Of a stretch of 64,000 bases of DNA, positions 8,701 to 16,091 are shown one piece after another. Position 1 is the first letter of the stretch. Every line of letters begins with the position of its first letter. The notes under the pieces were generated by a model. It saw only the letters and a program-made list of their open reading frames with translations, made no database searches and was not told where the DNA came from. The translations under genes were made by a program, and so were the position numbers. This DNA is from Ktedonosporobacter rubrisoli (GTDB taxonomy: Bacteria > Chloroflexota > Ktedonobacteria > Ktedonobacterales > Ktedonobacteraceae): NCBI RefSeq assembly GCF_004208415.1, contig NZ_CP035758.1, forward strand, positions 7,440,001-7,504,000, written 5' to 3'.

Positions 8701-9718
8701 CACCAATGTTGGTGAGGGTTACGGTTTGCGCTGTGCTTGAGCCCTGGGGCCCATTGCCAAAATCTAGCGAGGATTGCGAGAGCTGTAGATGCGAGGGGCG
8801 CAGCGAGTTTCCTTGCCCCGTGACTAAAATAGGAAATGAGGCAATCTTATGCGTAGCCGCATCTTCAGCGTTGATTGTGTGGGGACCTGCTTCCCAGTCC
8901 GGACCAACGGTGATGGTATCGGTAAATTTGCCATTGCCGTCTGCCGAGATAATGACGGAGCCGCTGGTATCAACAACTGGAATCGAGTTATCGCGCGTAA
9001 GACCAATATGCCCCTGTGAGCTGAAGTTAGCTCCGCGCAGGGTCATTGTCGCGCCTATTGCCACGCTCTGAGGAGTAACTTCCAGTGAGAGGCCATTGTT
9101 GGAACTGCCGGTGATGCCTTTGCCCAACGTGGCGATAACGCCAAAAACGCCGCTTAAAACCAGCACAATTACAACACCAAGGCTCACCCATACAAAAATA
9201 GCTGGAGGGAGACGCCGGGAAGAGCCTGGCCCTTTGAGCAGGACCGGTTGCTTCTGGCTCACTGGCCTGGGTGGCAGCGTCACAGGGATGCGATGAGGGG
9301 AGGGTTGGACTTCTTTATGCCATGTTACCTGCTCGCTACTATCCAGAACTGTCGTCCTTCTACGGGACTCGCCCATTGTCTGGTCCTGTTCGGGTAGAGG
9401 GATATTATAATCATTGTCAGGATGCCTGCTCACATTGACTGTCGCAGGACGCGATATACCCGTGCGGTCCTGGTCGGGTGTCTCAAATTGGGGAAGCTGC
9501 GCCAGCGTTGGCTCGTCGGCAATACCACTTTCAGCGAATGGTCCTGCTTTGTTGACCGTCTTATCCTGTACGGTCGTCCCTTCCATCAAGCTCGTTTGAT
9601 GCTCGTCCTCCTCTGAGGGCTCCTGGTCTGTCGCGCTAATGGACTTGCCGCACATAGCGCAGAAATTAGCCTCATCCGGTAGTGGCTCGTCGCAATGCGG
9701 ACAGCGTGAACTATTCAT
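5783..9718 (-). CDS. Membrane-anchored surface protein: zinc ribbon, TM segment, eight BACON repeats, Pro/Thr-rich tail
   Basis: A 1311-aa modular protein. Residues 6-23 form a zinc ribbon (CPHC...CAMC). A charged linker with PPRP segments follows, then one transmembrane helix around 172-198 (FVWVSLGVVIVLVLSGVF). Outside lies an IPT/TIG-like domain (LEVTPQSVAIGATMTLRGANF), then eight Ig-like BACON repeats, each with a pattern like LSFSAxxGxxSPxxQTVTL and WLSVSPxSG. The last about 130 residues are almost only Pro, Thr, Ser and Ala (PTPSPTP runs). BACON domains occur in extracellular proteins and are thought to bind carbohydrates or mucins. The N-terminal ribbon would be cytoplasmic, giving a type II-like topology with a cell-wall-spanning tail. 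The plus-strand ORFs opposite it are shadows of the GC-rich repeats. Confidence 0.85.
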   Translation of the reverse strand: MNSSRCPHCDEPLPDEANFCAMCGKSISATDQEPSEEDEHQTSLMEGTTVQDKTVNKAGPFAESGIADEPTLAQLPQFETPDQDRTGISRPATVNVSRHPDNDYNIPLPEQDQTMGESRRRTTVLDSSEQVTWHKEVQPSPHRIPVTLPPRPVSQKQPVLLKGPGSSRRLPPAIFVWVSLGVVIVLVLSGVFGVIATLGKGITGSSNNGLSLEVTPQSVAIGATMTLRGANFSSQGHIGLTRDNSIPVVDTSGSVIISADGNGKFTDTITVGPDWEAGPHTINAEDAATHKIASFPILVTGQGNSLRPSHLQLSQSSLDFGNGPQGSSTAQTVTLTNIGGGQISWKASSNQSWIQITPKSGTFVSGQNMKITIVADRSHLDPGSYNAAIAFISNAGNGVIGAKMQVSQLQSAPSASLQTSPGALSFSATDGGASPDAQTVTLNNPGKQTLQWSASTDSDWLSVSPQSASVAAGSSQTVQIRVNSSSLLPGTYNGAVTFTGQGSAQNSPQKVYVSVTISPRCTLQLSPSMLTFSGAYQQGSPAAQKVNIGGSEGCQSGVKWNASSNANWLTISAQQGSTPASPAVGVNTQGLAPGTYHGTIDITSDAGTQTLAVTLAIGQPAAPVMNINANALNFKATAGSDPSGQAITLQNSGNGSLNWTAKAQSSTGNWLSVSPASGALNGQKSTALNVSVSPPANLSPGNYTGTITINGTDGSGNAASGSPQTIPVNLTVVGPCTINVNPASLNFSSTASATDPKPQAISIGASGACANALNWTANVGTTAASGSWLSVSSASGSATLNNAGTTSVKVSAAGLAPGTYQGLVTIAAVDSVTQQPIGESQTVNVTFTVSPPCSLQAPSATKKSFSAAVGSNPAPQTFTVGVSSNCNGPVTITPTAAMASGKGWLSVSPANAQVSPGGSATFTVNVASSALAAGSYTGSISLDGTSNGTAIAGSPQSVGVALTVNSAATLGASPSSITINATTGKASQQLTINNSGGLPLSWTAALSKDSPSFLSLAPNADKNLAGGASDAVTLTADVTGVQGGKSYQGSLIVTAVDPSSGAAIAGSPITIPITVNVATPALQLSSTKLSFSDSVGGASPAPISLMATNTGGDGLTWTASGDPKASWLSVSPASGSAASGASTAIKFSVNTTGLAAGNYTATVTIKPSVGDPQVVSVTLKITGVTPTPTTPPPTPTASPPTPSPTASPPKLTPTPQPSPKPTQSPPAHPTPSATPDPGSSPPAATPTSVPSPTPSPTRLPSPTPTPQASPTQQVTPSPTPQASITPTPSPTPEGAITPTPSHKKHKATPST

Positions 9719-10099
9719 TATATGGCATCCCCCTTACCGCGCGTTACGCGAAAATTCCCTCATAGAATGAAGTGTACTAGTGAAAAGAGGTACTGTCAAC
9801 TCTAATAAGATACGTAGCGAACATTGCATTTTATTGCATAAAATTAAGACCACTAGCCCATATATACTAGCCTTTTCAGTGAGAAAAAAATATGGAATAT
9901 ATCACAAATTGACGCCTCTATAATAGTACGGTTATGGCCCCGGAAAAGTTCCCTTTTTCGGCTTTGAATGCCTATTTTTGCTGATTGCTGGCAGGCAGAC
10001 AGGTAGTTACGACGTGCGAGCGCCTGGCAACGAACTGTATCTGTGAGCAGGAGAATGCCTTGAACATGCTATGCGCCGTGAGACCCGCCTGACCTGAGC
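9719..10099. other. Intergenic region, 381 bp
   Basis: Separates the BACON protein gene from the end of the TPP-enzyme gene, both on the minus strand. It should hold the BACON gene promoter; a GGGGGA ribosome-binding site lies just before 9718. It is AT-rich around 9790-9930. No coding sequence or clear terminator was recognised. Confidence 0.35.
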
Positions 10100-11746
10100 T
10101 CAGACAGCAACGCTGGTTGAGCGGCCATAAGGTTTGTTGGGATCGAGCAGAACGTTGACACAGGCTGGCAAGCCCGAAGCGAAGGCGCGCTCAAGTGCGG
10201 GGCGGATTTCCGCTGGGCGCTCAACCAGCTCGCCATAGCCACCAAGGGCTTCGACCATTTTGTCGTAGCGTATACCTGGGGCAAGCTCAGCTGCGGTAGT
10301 GTGGCCGACGATAGCCTTCTGCGGATGCTTGATCTGTCCCCAGGCGCCATCGTTGCCGATAACGGAGACAATCGGCAGCTTCTGCCGAACCATGCTCTCG
10401 AATTCCATGCCATTGAGGCCGAAGGCGCCGTCGCCGTGCAGGATCAGTACCCTTTTCCCCGGTCGCGCCAGCTGGGCGGCCATGGCAAAGCCAGTTCCCG
10501 TGCCCAAACAACCGAGCGGACCCGAGTCGAGCCAGTAGCCAGGGTGCTCTACATTGATGACGCGCGCTCCATAGCTCACGATATCGCCTCCATCACCGAT
10601 AACTGTCGTCTCCGCATCGATAAAGTCGCGTATCTCGCGGCACAAACGCATGGGATGGATAGGAACTGCCTCTGAATTGAGCGCAGCGTTAGCGCGTTCC
10701 TGTCCCTTCTGCTCTTCGTTGCGCACATGCGTTAGCCATTCGTCGTGTTGTAGCTGCTTTGTAGCTGCGGTTAGCTGGCGCATAGCCAGGCCGACATCTC
10801 CCACCAGGCCAACTGCGGCGCCCCGATTGACGCCAATATCCTCGCCGGCCAGATCAAACCAGATGAGCTGGGCGCTGGTCGGGATCAAAGGAGGCTGGCC
10901 GTGGTTGAGGCGGAAGTCCATGCGCGTACCTATGGCTAGAATAGTATCTGCCTGTTCAAGAGCTTTGCGGCGGGCCGCGCTGAAGAAGAGCTGGTGCGTT
11001 GGTGGCAGGCTGCCGCGTCCGGCACCGTTTAAAAATACTGGAGCCTGGATGCGCTCGGCGAGCTGTCTTAGCTCTACTGCTGCCTCACACCACCAGACAG
11101 CAGTTCCAGCCATGATCACCGGGCGTCGGGCCTTTTCCAGCAACACGGCAGCTCTCTCAACCGACGTCGGATCGGGAGCTGTACGTCCGCCCGCCCGATA
11201 ACTGGCGGGTTCGCCTGGATCGCTCAGAGTATCTGTGTCGGCGAAGTTATTCAGTATATCCATGGGCATTTCGAGAAAGACCGGACCCGGCTTGCCATTT
11301 AACATCTGCCGAAAAGCCGCGGCGGTATATTCGCCCAGGCGTGTGGTTTCGTGGACCGTGCGGGCCCATTTAGTGATTGGACGCAGCAGATCAAGCTGAT
11401 TCATTTCCTGCAAGGCCCCACGATCCCACAGGCCCAGGGGAGCAGCTCCTCCAATCACAAGAAGCGGACTGCCGGCGAGATAAGCATTCGCCACGCCAGT
11501 CACGCCATCGGTCACGCCCGGTCCCGCCGTCAAGAGCGCGACGCCTGGCTTGCGGGTCACTTTGGCCCAGCCTTCGGCGGCGTGTACCGCTGCCTGCTCA
11601 TGGCGCGTGTCCACTACGCGAATGCCTTCACGGATACAGCCATCATAAATGCCGGCAATATGGCCGCCGCTGAGCGTGAAGACTACTTCCACGCCTTCTC
11701 TTTTTAATGCTCTGGCCACCAGCCAGCCGCCATGTATTAAGCCCAC
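10100..11746 (-). CDS. Thiamine-pyrophosphate-dependent enzyme (acetolactate synthase/2-hydroxyacyl-CoA lyase-like)
   Basis: A 548-aa enzyme with the three-domain layout of the acetolactate synthase superfamily. The N-terminal TPP domain carries the activating Glu in TRHEQAAVHAAEG (about residue 50). The central domain is about 185-320. The C-terminal TPP/Mg site begins with GDGAFGLNGMEFESM and continues to NDGAWG. Family members join or split 2-keto or 2-hydroxyacyl compounds. The segment GDGAFGLN.MEFE and lack of a neighbouring small subunit (ilvH) argue against biosynthetic IlvB. An oxalyl-CoA decarboxylase/hydroxyacyl-CoA lyase-like role is possible but not proven. It stands alone on its strand. 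Confidence 0.85.
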   Translation of the reverse strand: MGLIHGGWLVARALKREGVEVVFTLSGGHIAGIYDGCIREGIRVVDTRHEQAAVHAAEGWAKVTRKPGVALLTAGPGVTDGVTGVANAYLAGSPLLVIGGAAPLGLWDRGALQEMNQLDLLRPITKWARTVHETTRLGEYTAAAFRQMLNGKPGPVFLEMPMDILNNFADTDTLSDPGEPASYRAGGRTAPDPTSVERAAVLLEKARRPVIMAGTAVWWCEAAVELRQLAERIQAPVFLNGAGRGSLPPTHQLFFSAARRKALEQADTILAIGTRMDFRLNHGQPPLIPTSAQLIWFDLAGEDIGVNRGAAVGLVGDVGLAMRQLTAATKQLQHDEWLTHVRNEEQKGQERANAALNSEAVPIHPMRLCREIRDFIDAETTVIGDGGDIVSYGARVINVEHPGYWLDSGPLGCLGTGTGFAMAAQLARPGKRVLILHGDGAFGLNGMEFESMVRQKLPIVSVIGNDGAWGQIKHPQKAIVGHTTAAELAPGIRYDKMVEALGGYGELVERPAEIRPALERAFASGLPACVNVLLDPNKPYGRSTSVAV

Positions 11747-12168
11747 GGTAAATCTCCTTCTGCATTGAGGATGGATTTCTACTCAAGGTTTCCTGATATT
11801 TAAGATGATACACCAGGTAGCTGGACAGAACCATGTAGCCAGTTTACAGTTTGCTAAATTTGGCCGACTGCCGAGGGAGAGAAAGTGGTCAGATCTTAGC
11901 GACTCAAGACTAATTAATTATCCCGTATAGCTAATCCCGTGTGCAAGTTTTTCCACCACCGCAGGCGGTGAGGAGGAAAGAGAGGCTGGGGTACGCCGCG
12001 ATCTAGCGGATTTGCCCCATTATCTCTCCCCCGAAGAGGGTTCCACCGACAGCGGCAGCGCCCCTGTTATCTGTTGGTGGATAGGTCTGCCTTGTTTCTC
12101 AAAAGTTGCACATTGCGTTAGCCAGCTGCTGGAGCATACTAAATATCAAGGAGAATGGATTCCTTTTC
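11747..12168. other. Intergenic region with a REP-like stretch
   Basis: No gene supported. Bases 12018-12042 (CCATTATCTCTCCCCCGAAG, then AGGG) closely resemble 40729-40749 (CATTACCTCTCCCCCGGAG, then AGGG), so both places seem to carry the same dispersed palindromic repeat. A hairpin-forming CCGCAGGCGG lies near 11960. A 61-codon ORF at 12012-12197 runs through the repeat and operator and is not called. Confidence 0.35.
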
Positions 12169-12194
12169 AGAGAAATAAACGCGTTTATTTCTCT
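12169..12194. promoter_or_regulatory. 26-bp perfect palindrome, operator 1
   Basis: A perfect 26-base palindrome with core AAATAAACGCGTTTATTT. It ends on the first base of the -35 box that follows. The core TAAACRCGTTTA is shared with the second palindrome at 12225-12248. Such symmetric sites suit a TetR-type dimeric repressor; no regulator gene lies nearby. Confidence 0.65.
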
Positions 12195-12222
12195 TGACAA
12201 TCGTGGCCACATGCGCTACATT
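12194..12222 (+). promoter_or_regulatory. Sigma-A type promoter of the membrane protein/transglutaminase-like pair
   Basis: TTGACA at 12194-12199 and TACATT at 12217-12222, separated by exactly 17 bases. It points at the gene starting at 12336. It is flanked on both sides by similar palindromes, so a bound repressor would cover the promoter. Confidence 0.7.
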
Positions 12223-12224
12223 AG

Positions 12225-12248
12225 TAAAAGTAAACACGTTTACTTTTA
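12225..12248. promoter_or_regulatory. Palindromic operator 2
   Basis: TAAAAGTAAAC and GTTTACTTTTA form 11-base inverted arms around a central AC. The layout matches the palindrome at 12169-12194 (TAAAC-RC-GTTTA core). It lies just after the -10 box, across the expected transcription start. Confidence 0.65.
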
Positions 12249-12335
12249 GCTGCTAACAGAGTAACGAGCCAGCGGGAGAAGTAATGGAACAGAGCCATAG
12301 TAACTTCTTCGCACGTGAAGAGAAAGGAAGAGATT

Positions 12336-12866
12336 ATGTCGTCTGAAGCGTTGAAGGTATCACCGCCTAAAGTCTTCTGGTCGCTGTTGAGCATTGGCAT
12401 CATTCTGGCTTCCGAGATTGCCGCCATCTGCTCTATCGCAGTCTTATTCTTGCCATCGTACTTCCAGAATCTGGCCCGTCCTCCATTCCTCTCATTCGTT
12501 GGGAGCTGGAGCCCTTTTCTGGTAGCGTCTCCTTTGGCAGGCTTGCTGGCGGGCTTGCCTTGTTGGTGGCTTTTCATAGAGCACTCTAAACATGTGATCA
12601 TCGGTCGCGGTGTAGCTGTGGGAGTACTTAGTAGCCTTATCGCTCATCCTCTCGTATGGACGTTAGTAGCACTATTCTCGCCGATTTTAGGTGGAGCTTG
12701 GGGCGATACAGCTCTTGAGCCGAATATCCAATATGTGCTCGTTTATTCTCTTATGAGCCTGGTCTATATAGGCTGGCTTACTGCAACGGTTGGTGGAGTC
12801 GCCGGCGCTCTGCTCGTTCAACTCCGACGTGCGTTGATAGACAAGCAAAAGGGGGCTCTGTCATGA
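12336..12866 (+). CDS. Multi-pass membrane protein of unknown function
   Basis: A 176-aa hydrophobic protein with about four transmembrane segments: around residues 14-40, 48-70, 83-108 and 130-157. It ends in a basic tail (RRALIDKQKG). I do not recognise the family. The ATG at 12336 is preferred to one 21 bases upstream because AAAGGAAGAG lies just before it. Its stop overlaps the next start in ATGA, so it is co-translated with the transglutaminase-like gene. Both sit behind the operator-flanked promoter at 12194-12222. Confidence 0.7.
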   Translation: MSSEALKVSPPKVFWSLLSIGIILASEIAAICSIAVLFLPSYFQNLARPPFLSFVGSWSPFLVASPLAGLLAGLPCWWLFIEHSKHVIIGRGVAVGVLSSLIAHPLVWTLVALFSPILGGAWGDTALEPNIQYVLVYSLMSLVYIGWLTATVGGVAGALLVQLRRALIDKQKGALS

Positions 12867-13564
12867 AATCTGGCGCCCCTACAATATATATTCAGCCGAC
12901 ACCTATCCTCAACAGCCAACATCCCTTGCTGGCCCGTTTCACCAAGGAATTGCTAGCAGAAAATCCCGTGGACGAGAGGACCTTTTTGCAGATGGCACAT
13001 CAGCGGCTCTCTGCGCGACTCTTGCCGGTCTATACCCTCAGAGAGCGCCAACCGGCCTCCATCACATTGGCCCGGGGATGCGGCTCCTGTAGCCAACGGA
13101 TGGCGGTCTTGGAGGCGGTAGCACGCAGTGCCGGGATCGGTACACGCTCGCATGCGCTCTGGCTTGATGGGCAGTTCTGGTCTCCGCGCTTTCTTAAGCT
13201 GCGTCATTTTCTGCCACGACGCGTCCTACTTGCCTGGCCTGAGTTCTTCCTCGACGATGGTTGGATTGACTTCGCAGCGCTCTACGGTCCGCTGCCTGAG
13301 CTGGCTGATCACGATCACAACGGCTTTACCAATGCCGCAGACGAGACACTTTTCGAGGCGGTGAGCCGTACCGCCGTCGATTGGTATGGTCAAACAAGCT
13401 GCTCTGCCACTGATGCTTCTTGCAACCTCTCCCGTTTCGTCCTGGCCGATGAGGGGATCTTCCCCTCACGTGATGCCGTTTTTGATACGTATGGCTTATT
13501 CATACACCAACCAGGGGGCTGTCTCTTTGAGTTGATCTTCGGGGGACGCAAAGTCGCTTCATGA
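12863..13564 (+). CDS. Transglutaminase-like cysteine protein
   Basis: A 233-aa protein resembling the transglutaminase/protease-like superfamily. GCGSCSQRMAVLEAVARSAGIGTRSHALW (about residues 72-100) looks like the Cys-containing helix followed by the partner strand of that fold, with Cys75 as likely nucleophile. A later His/Asp pair could come from WPEFFLDDGWIDF. The sequence ELADHDHNGFTNAADETLF also resembles a calcium-binding DxDxNG loop. No signal peptide is seen. It overlaps the upstream membrane-protein gene by 4 bases. Substrate unknown. Confidence 0.6.
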   Translation: MKSGAPTIYIQPTPILNSQHPLLARFTKELLAENPVDERTFLQMAHQRLSARLLPVYTLRERQPASITLARGCGSCSQRMAVLEAVARSAGIGTRSHALWLDGQFWSPRFLKLRHFLPRRVLLAWPEFFLDDGWIDFAALYGPLPELADHDHNGFTNAADETLFEAVSRTAVDWYGQTSCSATDASCNLSRFVLADEGIFPSRDAVFDTYGLFIHQPGGCLFELIFGGRKVAS

Positions 13565-13934
13565 CGGAGCATGTACAAGTCCTAATTCCAGAGATGAGAG
13601 ATTGTAGCCAAAAAGCTCCAGGAGGCGCAAGGCAAAGCATTACTCATCTACTACGAATTGTGCCCCTTATCTGAGCTCCCTGCAGCCAGGCAGGAAGCGA
13701 GCCGCGCTGATATTCGTCGCAATTTCATACCTGTTGTGTCGCGTCATTAGATTGTAAAAGCTAATCATTTCTGGATAGAATAAGAGTAAGTCGCAATTTC
13801 ATACTACTAAGTATGGCAGCGATGAGCAGGCTTTGCTGACACCCCTTGCAATTGTGAGGCCGTCAAGTCTACCGTCGTTGCATAACAAAGGCTTATCAAT
13901 CGTAGGACAGGCTCAACAAAAAGGAGATCAGTAC
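13565..13934. other. Intergenic region, 370 bp, upstream of the sugar-dehydrogenase operon
   Basis: No gene supported. It contains two direct copies of GTCGCAATTTCATAC (listed separately) and the small inverted repeat CATAC-TACTAA-GTATG at 13800-13815. The ribosome-binding site AAGGAG of the next gene is at 13920-13925. Confidence 0.4.
13716..13804. repeat. 15-bp direct repeat pair (possible AraC-family binding sites)
   Basis: GTCGCAATTTCATAC occurs at 13716-13730 and again, identically, at 13790-13804, 74 bases apart (about seven helical turns). Direct repeats at a spacing of whole turns are typical of AraC-family regulators. An AraC gene lies in the operon that follows (15021-16028). Confidence 0.55.
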
Positions 13935-14954
13935 ATGATTCGAGTTGCGATGGTAAGTTTCTGGCATGTGCACGCCAAAGATTATGCCAGACAGGCGCGT
14001 GAGCATCCAGAGACAGAAATTGTCGCGGCATGGGATGAGGTGCCGGAGCGAGGCCGCAGGGAAGCCGAAGCGTTAGGGGCACGCTTCTACGCTAACCTTG
14101 ACGAGCTCCTGGCGCAAGCTGATATCGACGCGGTAATTATCGATACGCCCACTAACAAGCATCGCGATGTGATGGTTGCTGCGGCCCAGGCCGGCAAGCA
14201 TATTTTCACCGAAAAGGTGGTAGCCACGACAGTGCGCGAGTGCCGCGAGATTATCGCTGCTGTAGATAAAGCAGGCGTCAAGCTCACGGTCTCCTTGCCT
14301 CGGCTCTACTGGGGCTCTACCCATGCCATCAAGCAGGTAGTTGATCAGCATCTCCTTGGCGAGTTAACGCTAGTGCGCACGCGCCTCTCTCACAATGGGG
14401 CCATTAGCACTCCTGAGAATCCGCAGGGCTGGTTGCCCGCGCACTTCTTCAATCGTGAGCAGTGTGGTGGGGGCGCGTTGATCGACCTGGGCTGCCATCC
14501 AATGTACCTGGCTCGCCTCTTCCTGGGTCTACCTGAGAGCGTTAGCGCTCACTACGGCTATATTACCGGGCGCGAGGTAGAGGATAACGCAGTCGTCACG
14601 CTGCAGTATCCCCAGGGCGCGCTGGGCATCGTAGAAGCCGGTTTTGTCAATCGCTTCTCGCCAGACACAATTGAACTGCACGGTACCGAGGGCAGCTTGC
14701 TTTATAACACGCCCGACAAGAAGATCCTCGTGCGTAGCTCTAAAGTAGAAGGCACGAACTGGCAGGAGCGCACAGATTTCCCGCCCGACAGTCCAGCAGC
14801 CTTCCAGCAATGGGTGGCGCATATTCAGCAGGGAACCACAGCCGACGAGAATATCAAGATGGCCCTCGATCTTACCACCTTGATGGAGGCCGCCAACATC
14901 TCGGCTCAGAACAATCAACTCGTACGTCTGGCGGATATCGGCGCTCAGGGATAG
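13935..14954 (+). CDS. Gfo/Idh/MocA family oxidoreductase
   Basis: A 339-aa NAD(P)-dependent dehydrogenase of the glucose-fructose oxidoreductase/inositol dehydrogenase family. It has an N-terminal Rossmann fold, the typical DTPTNKHRDVMVAAAQAGKHIFTEKVVA stretch (about 73-100, with Glu-Lys of the EKP-like motif), and a C-terminal alpha/beta domain with GGGALIDLGCHPMY. The start at 13935 has AAAAAGGAG before it. It is first in an apparent operon with an AraC regulator and a second Gfo/Idh enzyme. That suggests oxidation of a sugar or inositol-like compound. The exact substrate is unknown. Confidence 0.87.
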   Translation: MIRVAMVSFWHVHAKDYARQAREHPETEIVAAWDEVPERGRREAEALGARFYANLDELLAQADIDAVIIDTPTNKHRDVMVAAAQAGKHIFTEKVVATTVRECREIIAAVDKAGVKLTVSLPRLYWGSTHAIKQVVDQHLLGELTLVRTRLSHNGAISTPENPQGWLPAHFFNREQCGGGALIDLGCHPMYLARLFLGLPESVSAHYGYITGREVEDNAVVTLQYPQGALGIVEAGFVNRFSPDTIELHGTEGSLLYNTPDKKILVRSSKVEGTNWQERTDFPPDSPAAFQQWVAHIQQGTTADENIKMALDLTTLMEAANISAQNNQLVRLADIGAQG

Positions 14955-15020
14955 AGTTTGTTATGCAGTTATGCTCAGTCGATTGCATAGTAGCAATGCT
15001 CCGGCGTAGGAGGATATAGC

Positions 15021-16028
15021 ATGGCAGTAACACATAAGGATCGTCTTGTATCTTCTCCAGCCTCACGTAGAAATGCTACCCCTTTTCTCTTTCAGACGAT
15101 GCAGGAAGAGCCTGATGCGCTGGATCGTCTGGATATTCGCTTTCGCTGGGGTCGCTATGGCATCCAGGTCTTACGCTGTCATCTTGCTTCGTTCGCCGCT
15201 GGCTATGTTATTCCTGCTCACAAGCACCGCGATTATGAGTTCCACTTCATTCCAGCCGGCAAAGGAGTGGTAACTCTTGATGAGGGGCGCTTCCCGCTGC
15301 ACGCGGGCGTCTTTTATCTGACGGGCCCGCAGGTTGTACACCGCCAGGATGCTGATGCGCAAGAGGCTATGCATGAGTTATGCTTGCATATCAATATTAC
15401 GCCCATTGAGGAGGCGAGCGAGAAGGATCAATGGGGCGAACATTGGGAGCTTGCCGAGGCCGAGGAATGCGTGCGGCAACTCAATATGATGCCGGCAATG
15501 CCCATGCTTGATCAGTATAACGCGATGAACTGGTTCCTTGTCGCCTATCGGGCCTGGCACGATCGCGAGCTGGGAGCCTACACTACTATTCGCCAGGCTG
15601 TTATTCAGATCCTGATACGCTCCACGCGAGCGTATCACGGCTCTCAAGCCTACACGATCCTACCAGCCCGTGATATGAACACCTATCGCTATCGCCTCGC
15701 TACGCAGTACATTCGCGATAATTATGCCCACCCGATCACCTTAGAAGAAGTGGCGCATAGTTTGCATATCTGTGGCAGACAGCTACAGCGTATCTTGAGC
15801 GAGCACGCCGGAGAAACCTTTAGCGGCTACCTGGAGCGCTATCGGCTGGCTCAGGTCTGTATGGCCTTAACGCATACAGAGCAGACGGTCGAGCAGCTTG
15901 CGGTAAGCCATGGCTTTTCCAGCGGCAGTTACTTACATTATGTTTTTAAGAAGCGGCTAGGGCTCACCCCCCTACAGTACCGGGCCTTGCAACGCCAGGA
16001 CGCGACCTGCACTTTGCCCGACTCATAA
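15021..16028 (+). CDS. AraC family transcriptional regulator
   Basis: A 335-aa regulator. Its N-terminal cupin domain includes GYVIPAHKHRDYEFHFIPAGKG (about 55-77), the sugar-sensing AraC_binding type. The C-terminal AraC HTH is around 230-325 (ITLEEVAHSLHICGRQLQRILSE and VEQLAVSHGFSSGSYLHYVFKKRLGLTPLQYR, given in parts). A strong TAGGAGG ribosome-binding site precedes the ATG. It lies between two Gfo/Idh dehydrogenase genes on the same strand and is probably their local regulator. The direct repeats at 13716-13804 are candidate binding sites. Confidence 0.88.
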   Translation: MAVTHKDRLVSSPASRRNATPFLFQTMQEEPDALDRLDIRFRWGRYGIQVLRCHLASFAAGYVIPAHKHRDYEFHFIPAGKGVVTLDEGRFPLHAGVFYLTGPQVVHRQDADAQEAMHELCLHINITPIEEASEKDQWGEHWELAEAEECVRQLNMMPAMPMLDQYNAMNWFLVAYRAWHDRELGAYTTIRQAVIQILIRSTRAYHGSQAYTILPARDMNTYRYRLATQYIRDNYAHPITLEEVAHSLHICGRQLQRILSEHAGETFSGYLERYRLAQVCMALTHTEQTVEQLAVSHGFSSGSYLHYVFKKRLGLTPLQYRALQRQDATCTLPDS

Positions 16029-16091
16029 GCCTTCTCACCTGGCAGAGGAGGCTTTGCTTGTAGCGTATTTTCACTAGCAAAGGGAGACAGC

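Noticed and set aside
5804..9616. Several plus-strand ORFs of 60-176 codons opposite the BACON-repeat gene
   Set aside because: They mirror the repeat and Pro/Thr-rich codons of the minus-strand gene, have no ribosome-binding sites and are rich in Arg/Gly/Cys by composition alone.
12012..12197. 61-codon plus-strand ORF
   Set aside because: It runs through the REP-like stretch and the operator palindrome and ends at the promoter; not a gene.
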